DNA of 9,539 nt from an uncultured Duganella sp. (GTDB lineage: Bacteria; Pseudomonadota; Gammaproteobacteria; Burkholderiales; Burkholderiaceae): positions 1-9,539 of the forward strand of contig CAMLSG010000213.1 of the NCBI GenBank assembly GCA_946482635.1. Reading direction: 5' to 3'. The notes beneath the pieces are model-generated. The model did not search any database. It was not told the origin of the DNA and saw only the letters and a list, made by a program, of their open reading frames with translations. Shown here one piece after another: positions 8,189 through 9,539 of this stretch. Position 1 is the stretch's first letter. The number at the start of each line of letters is the position of its first letter. The position numbers and the translations under genes were made by a program.

Positions 8189-9391
8189 ATGAACTCCAAA
8201 GTCTCCCTGCTCCCACTCGCGCTGACATCCCTCCTGCTCGCTGCCTGCGGCGGCGGTGGCGGCGGCGACAATCCACCGGCCCAGACCATGGGCACCCTGG
8301 GTGTGTCGATTACCGACGCCCCAGCCTGCGGCTTCGATGCGGTCAACGTGACGGTCAACAAGGTACGCGTCAACATGAGCGCGACCGCCAGCGAAACCGA
8401 CAGCGGCTGGACCGATATCACCCTGTCGCCGGGTAAAAAAATCAACCTGCTGAACCTGACCAACGGCACGCTGGACGCCCTGGGCCAGACCTCGCTGGCA
8501 GCAGGCCGCTACAACCAGGTGCGCCTGGTGCTGGACCCGAACACCGGCAACGCGACTGCCAACTCCGTGGTCCTGAGCGGCACCACCGCCGAGATCTCGC
8601 TCGATACCCCGAGCGCGGTACAAAGCGGCATCAAGATGAATGCCGACTTCACCGTGGAAGCGGGCCAGCGCTATGACCTGGTGATGGACTTCGACGCCTG
8701 CAAATCCATCGTCACCAAGGGCAATGGCAAGTACGCGTTGAAACCGGTAGTTAAAGTGATCCCGACTGCCCTGAACGGTATCAGCGGCTTCGTTGCCACC
8801 TCGACGCTGTCCGACGGCGTCACCGTCAGCGCCCAGCAAAATGGTGCAGTGGTGGCCGCGACGGTGCCTAGCGCCACCGGTGAATTCGTGCTGCCACGCC
8901 TGCCTCTCGGTAACTACGACGTGGTGATCACTTCCAACACCCATGCTGCTTACGTCGTGGGCGGCGTGCCGGTGACCTCCACCACCGGCATGGTCCCGAT
9001 CAGCACCACCGGCGCGCCCTTCACCCTGCCAACGACCAGCCTGATGGGCTCGATCAGCGGCACCGCCACCCTGACCCCGGCCAGCGCGACCGAGTCGGCC
9101 CTGGTCTCGGCCAAGCAAGCGATTACCGGCGGCCCGACCGTGACCCTGCGCTATACCAACGCGGACCTGACCACCGGCGCCTACAGCATCACCAAGCTGC
9201 CGCTGGCAGCACCGCAGTACGCCGCCTATAGCGCTACCCTGCCGCTGGCCTTCTCCAGCGCCGGCACCATCCCGGCAACCGGCATGTACAAGGTGGATGC
9301 CTCGGCAACCGGCTATACCACGCTGTCCAACGCCTCGGTCGACATCAACGTCGCCAACGCGGTTAACGTGAACTTCAACCTGGTGCCTTAA
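8189..9391 (+). CDS. DUF4382-domain lipoprotein with C-terminal transthyretin-like repeats
   Basis: This 400-aa protein begins with a lipoprotein signal, MNSKVSLLPLALTSLLLAAC, with lipobox LAAC and lipidated Cys20, followed by six glycines as a tether. Residues about 35-192 (GTLGVSITDAPACGFDAVNV to LKPVVKVIP) match the DUF4382 pattern, a beta-rich domain of unknown function; Cys47 and Cys171 could form a disulfide. Residues about 196-275 (ISGFVATST...GEFVLPRLPLGNYDVVI) resemble a carboxypeptidase regulatory-like (transthyretin) domain, and about 286-400 a second related beta unit with GAYSITKLPL. It is probably anchored to the outer membrane. The frame opens 27 codons earlier at 8108, but the start at 8189 is preferred because it places the signal peptide at the N-terminus and has AGAGG 7 nt upstream. 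Its role is unknown; surface binding or scaffolding is a guess. An intrinsic terminator follows. Confidence 0.88.
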   Translation: MNSKVSLLPLALTSLLLAACGGGGGGDNPPAQTMGTLGVSITDAPACGFDAVNVTVNKVRVNMSATASETDSGWTDITLSPGKKINLLNLTNGTLDALGQTSLAAGRYNQVRLVLDPNTGNATANSVVLSGTTAEISLDTPSAVQSGIKMNADFTVEAGQRYDLVMDFDACKSIVTKGNGKYALKPVVKVIPTALNGISGFVATSTLSDGVTVSAQQNGAVVAATVPSATGEFVLPRLPLGNYDVVITSNTHAAYVVGGVPVTSTTGMVPISTTGAPFTLPTTSLMGSISGTATLTPASATESALVSAKQAITGGPTVTLRYTNADLTTGAYSITKLPLAAPQYAAYSATLPLAFSSAGTIPATGMYKVDASATGYTTLSNASVDINVANAVNVNFNLVP

Positions 9392-9397
9392 GCACCT

Positions 9398-9416
9398 GCG
9401 TCGGCTTCGCTGACGC
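9398..9416 (+). repeat. Hairpin preceding the terminator of the lipoprotein gene
   Basis: GCGTC (9398-9402) and GACGC (9412-9416) form a 5-bp stem, extended by G-T, G-C and C-G pairs around a TTC loop. It begins 6 bp after the stop codon and directly precedes the strong terminator. It has no T-run of its own. Confidence 0.5.
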
Positions 9417-9419
9417 GAC

Positions 9420-9458
9420 AGCCCCGGCGCCGCCCCTGGCGGCAGCCGGGGCTTTTTT
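9420..9458 (+). terminator. Intrinsic terminator after the lipoprotein gene
   Basis: AGCCCCGGC (9420-9428) pairs perfectly with GCCGGGGCT (9445-9453). Inside, GCCGCC (9429-9434) pairs with GGCGGC (9438-9443) around a CCT loop, with a single bulged A at 9444. The stem is directly followed by a run of T residues (9453-9458). This is a textbook Rho-independent terminator. Confidence 0.93.
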
Positions 9459-9539
9459 ATGCGTCGTGCCGCAGCAACGCCGCGCGCTTGCACGCGCCTG
9501 CCTTTCCACGGTATCCTGAATTATTCAATCGAATGATTT
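9459..9539. other. Intergenic tail without a recognisable gene
   Basis: No coding region is supported here. TTGCAC (9488-9493) and TATCCT (9512-9517), 18 bp apart, could be a weak sigma-70 promoter for a plus-strand gene beyond the right edge. An ATG at 9533 has no ribosome site and is not proposed as a start. Confidence 0.3.

Noticed and set aside
7928..9493. Minus-strand open frame of 521 codons
   Set aside because: Antisense of the lipoprotein gene and its terminator; it even reads through the intrinsic terminator and has no domain signal.

Overview
The window looks like chromosomal DNA of a GC-rich betaproteobacterium. The gene content (a TPP-riboswitch thiC-thiS-thiG-thiD-thiE cluster, a glutathione-dependent formaldehyde dehydrogenase, a Gly-rich lipoprotein with a DUF4382-like domain) and the protein style suggest Oxalobacteraceae (Massilia/Duganella/Janthinobacterium group). 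That placement is inference; there is no rRNA marker here.

Layout: 1-246 is non-coding and rich in repeats: three TCTAGA palindromes at 14-bp spacing, then a 108-bp composite inverted repeat with four GGGTC-N-GACCC units whose right arm touches the stop codon of frmA. From 245 to 7151 every gene is on the minus strand. In transcription order (right to left) these are thiC, thiS, thiG, thiD, thiE, an ANTAR-type response regulator, a 155-bp gap with two GC-rich hairpins, a stand-alone receiver-domain protein, and frmA/adhC. The thi genes are tightly packed (ATGA overlaps at thiC/thiS and thiG/thiD, gaps of 6 to 17 bp elsewhere). The ANTAR regulator starts 16 bp after thiE, so it very probably belongs to the same transcript.

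The thiC leader carries a clear TPP riboswitch (about 7241-7335). Between it and the thiC start is a segment with two alternative sequences that can each pair with the thiC Shine-Dalgarno site, as expected for translational control. The thiC promoter and that of the divergent gene at 7398 appear to share one perfect 16-bp palindrome in which each half holds a consensus TATAAT.

To the right, on the plus strand, are a secreted 205-aa protein of unknown function with four cysteines (7398-8015), a 173-bp gap with two hairpins, and a 400-aa lipoprotein with a DUF4382-like domain followed by transthyretin-like repeats (8189-9391), closed by a textbook intrinsic terminator (9420-9458).

How it works together: ThiC makes HMP-P, ThiD phosphorylates it to HMP-PP, ThiS and ThiG build the thiazole phosphate, and ThiE joins the halves into thiamine phosphate; TPP feeds back through the riboswitch. 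The genes that make dehydroglycine (thiO or thiH) and activate ThiS (thiF) are not in the window. No CRISPR array, transposase, prophage gene or tRNA is visible. The most unusual items are the ANTAR regulator at the end of a thiamine operon, the large Ala-rich insertion in ThiD, the nested anti-Shine-Dalgarno arrangement, the palindromic divergent promoter, and the composite repeat at the frmA 3' end.
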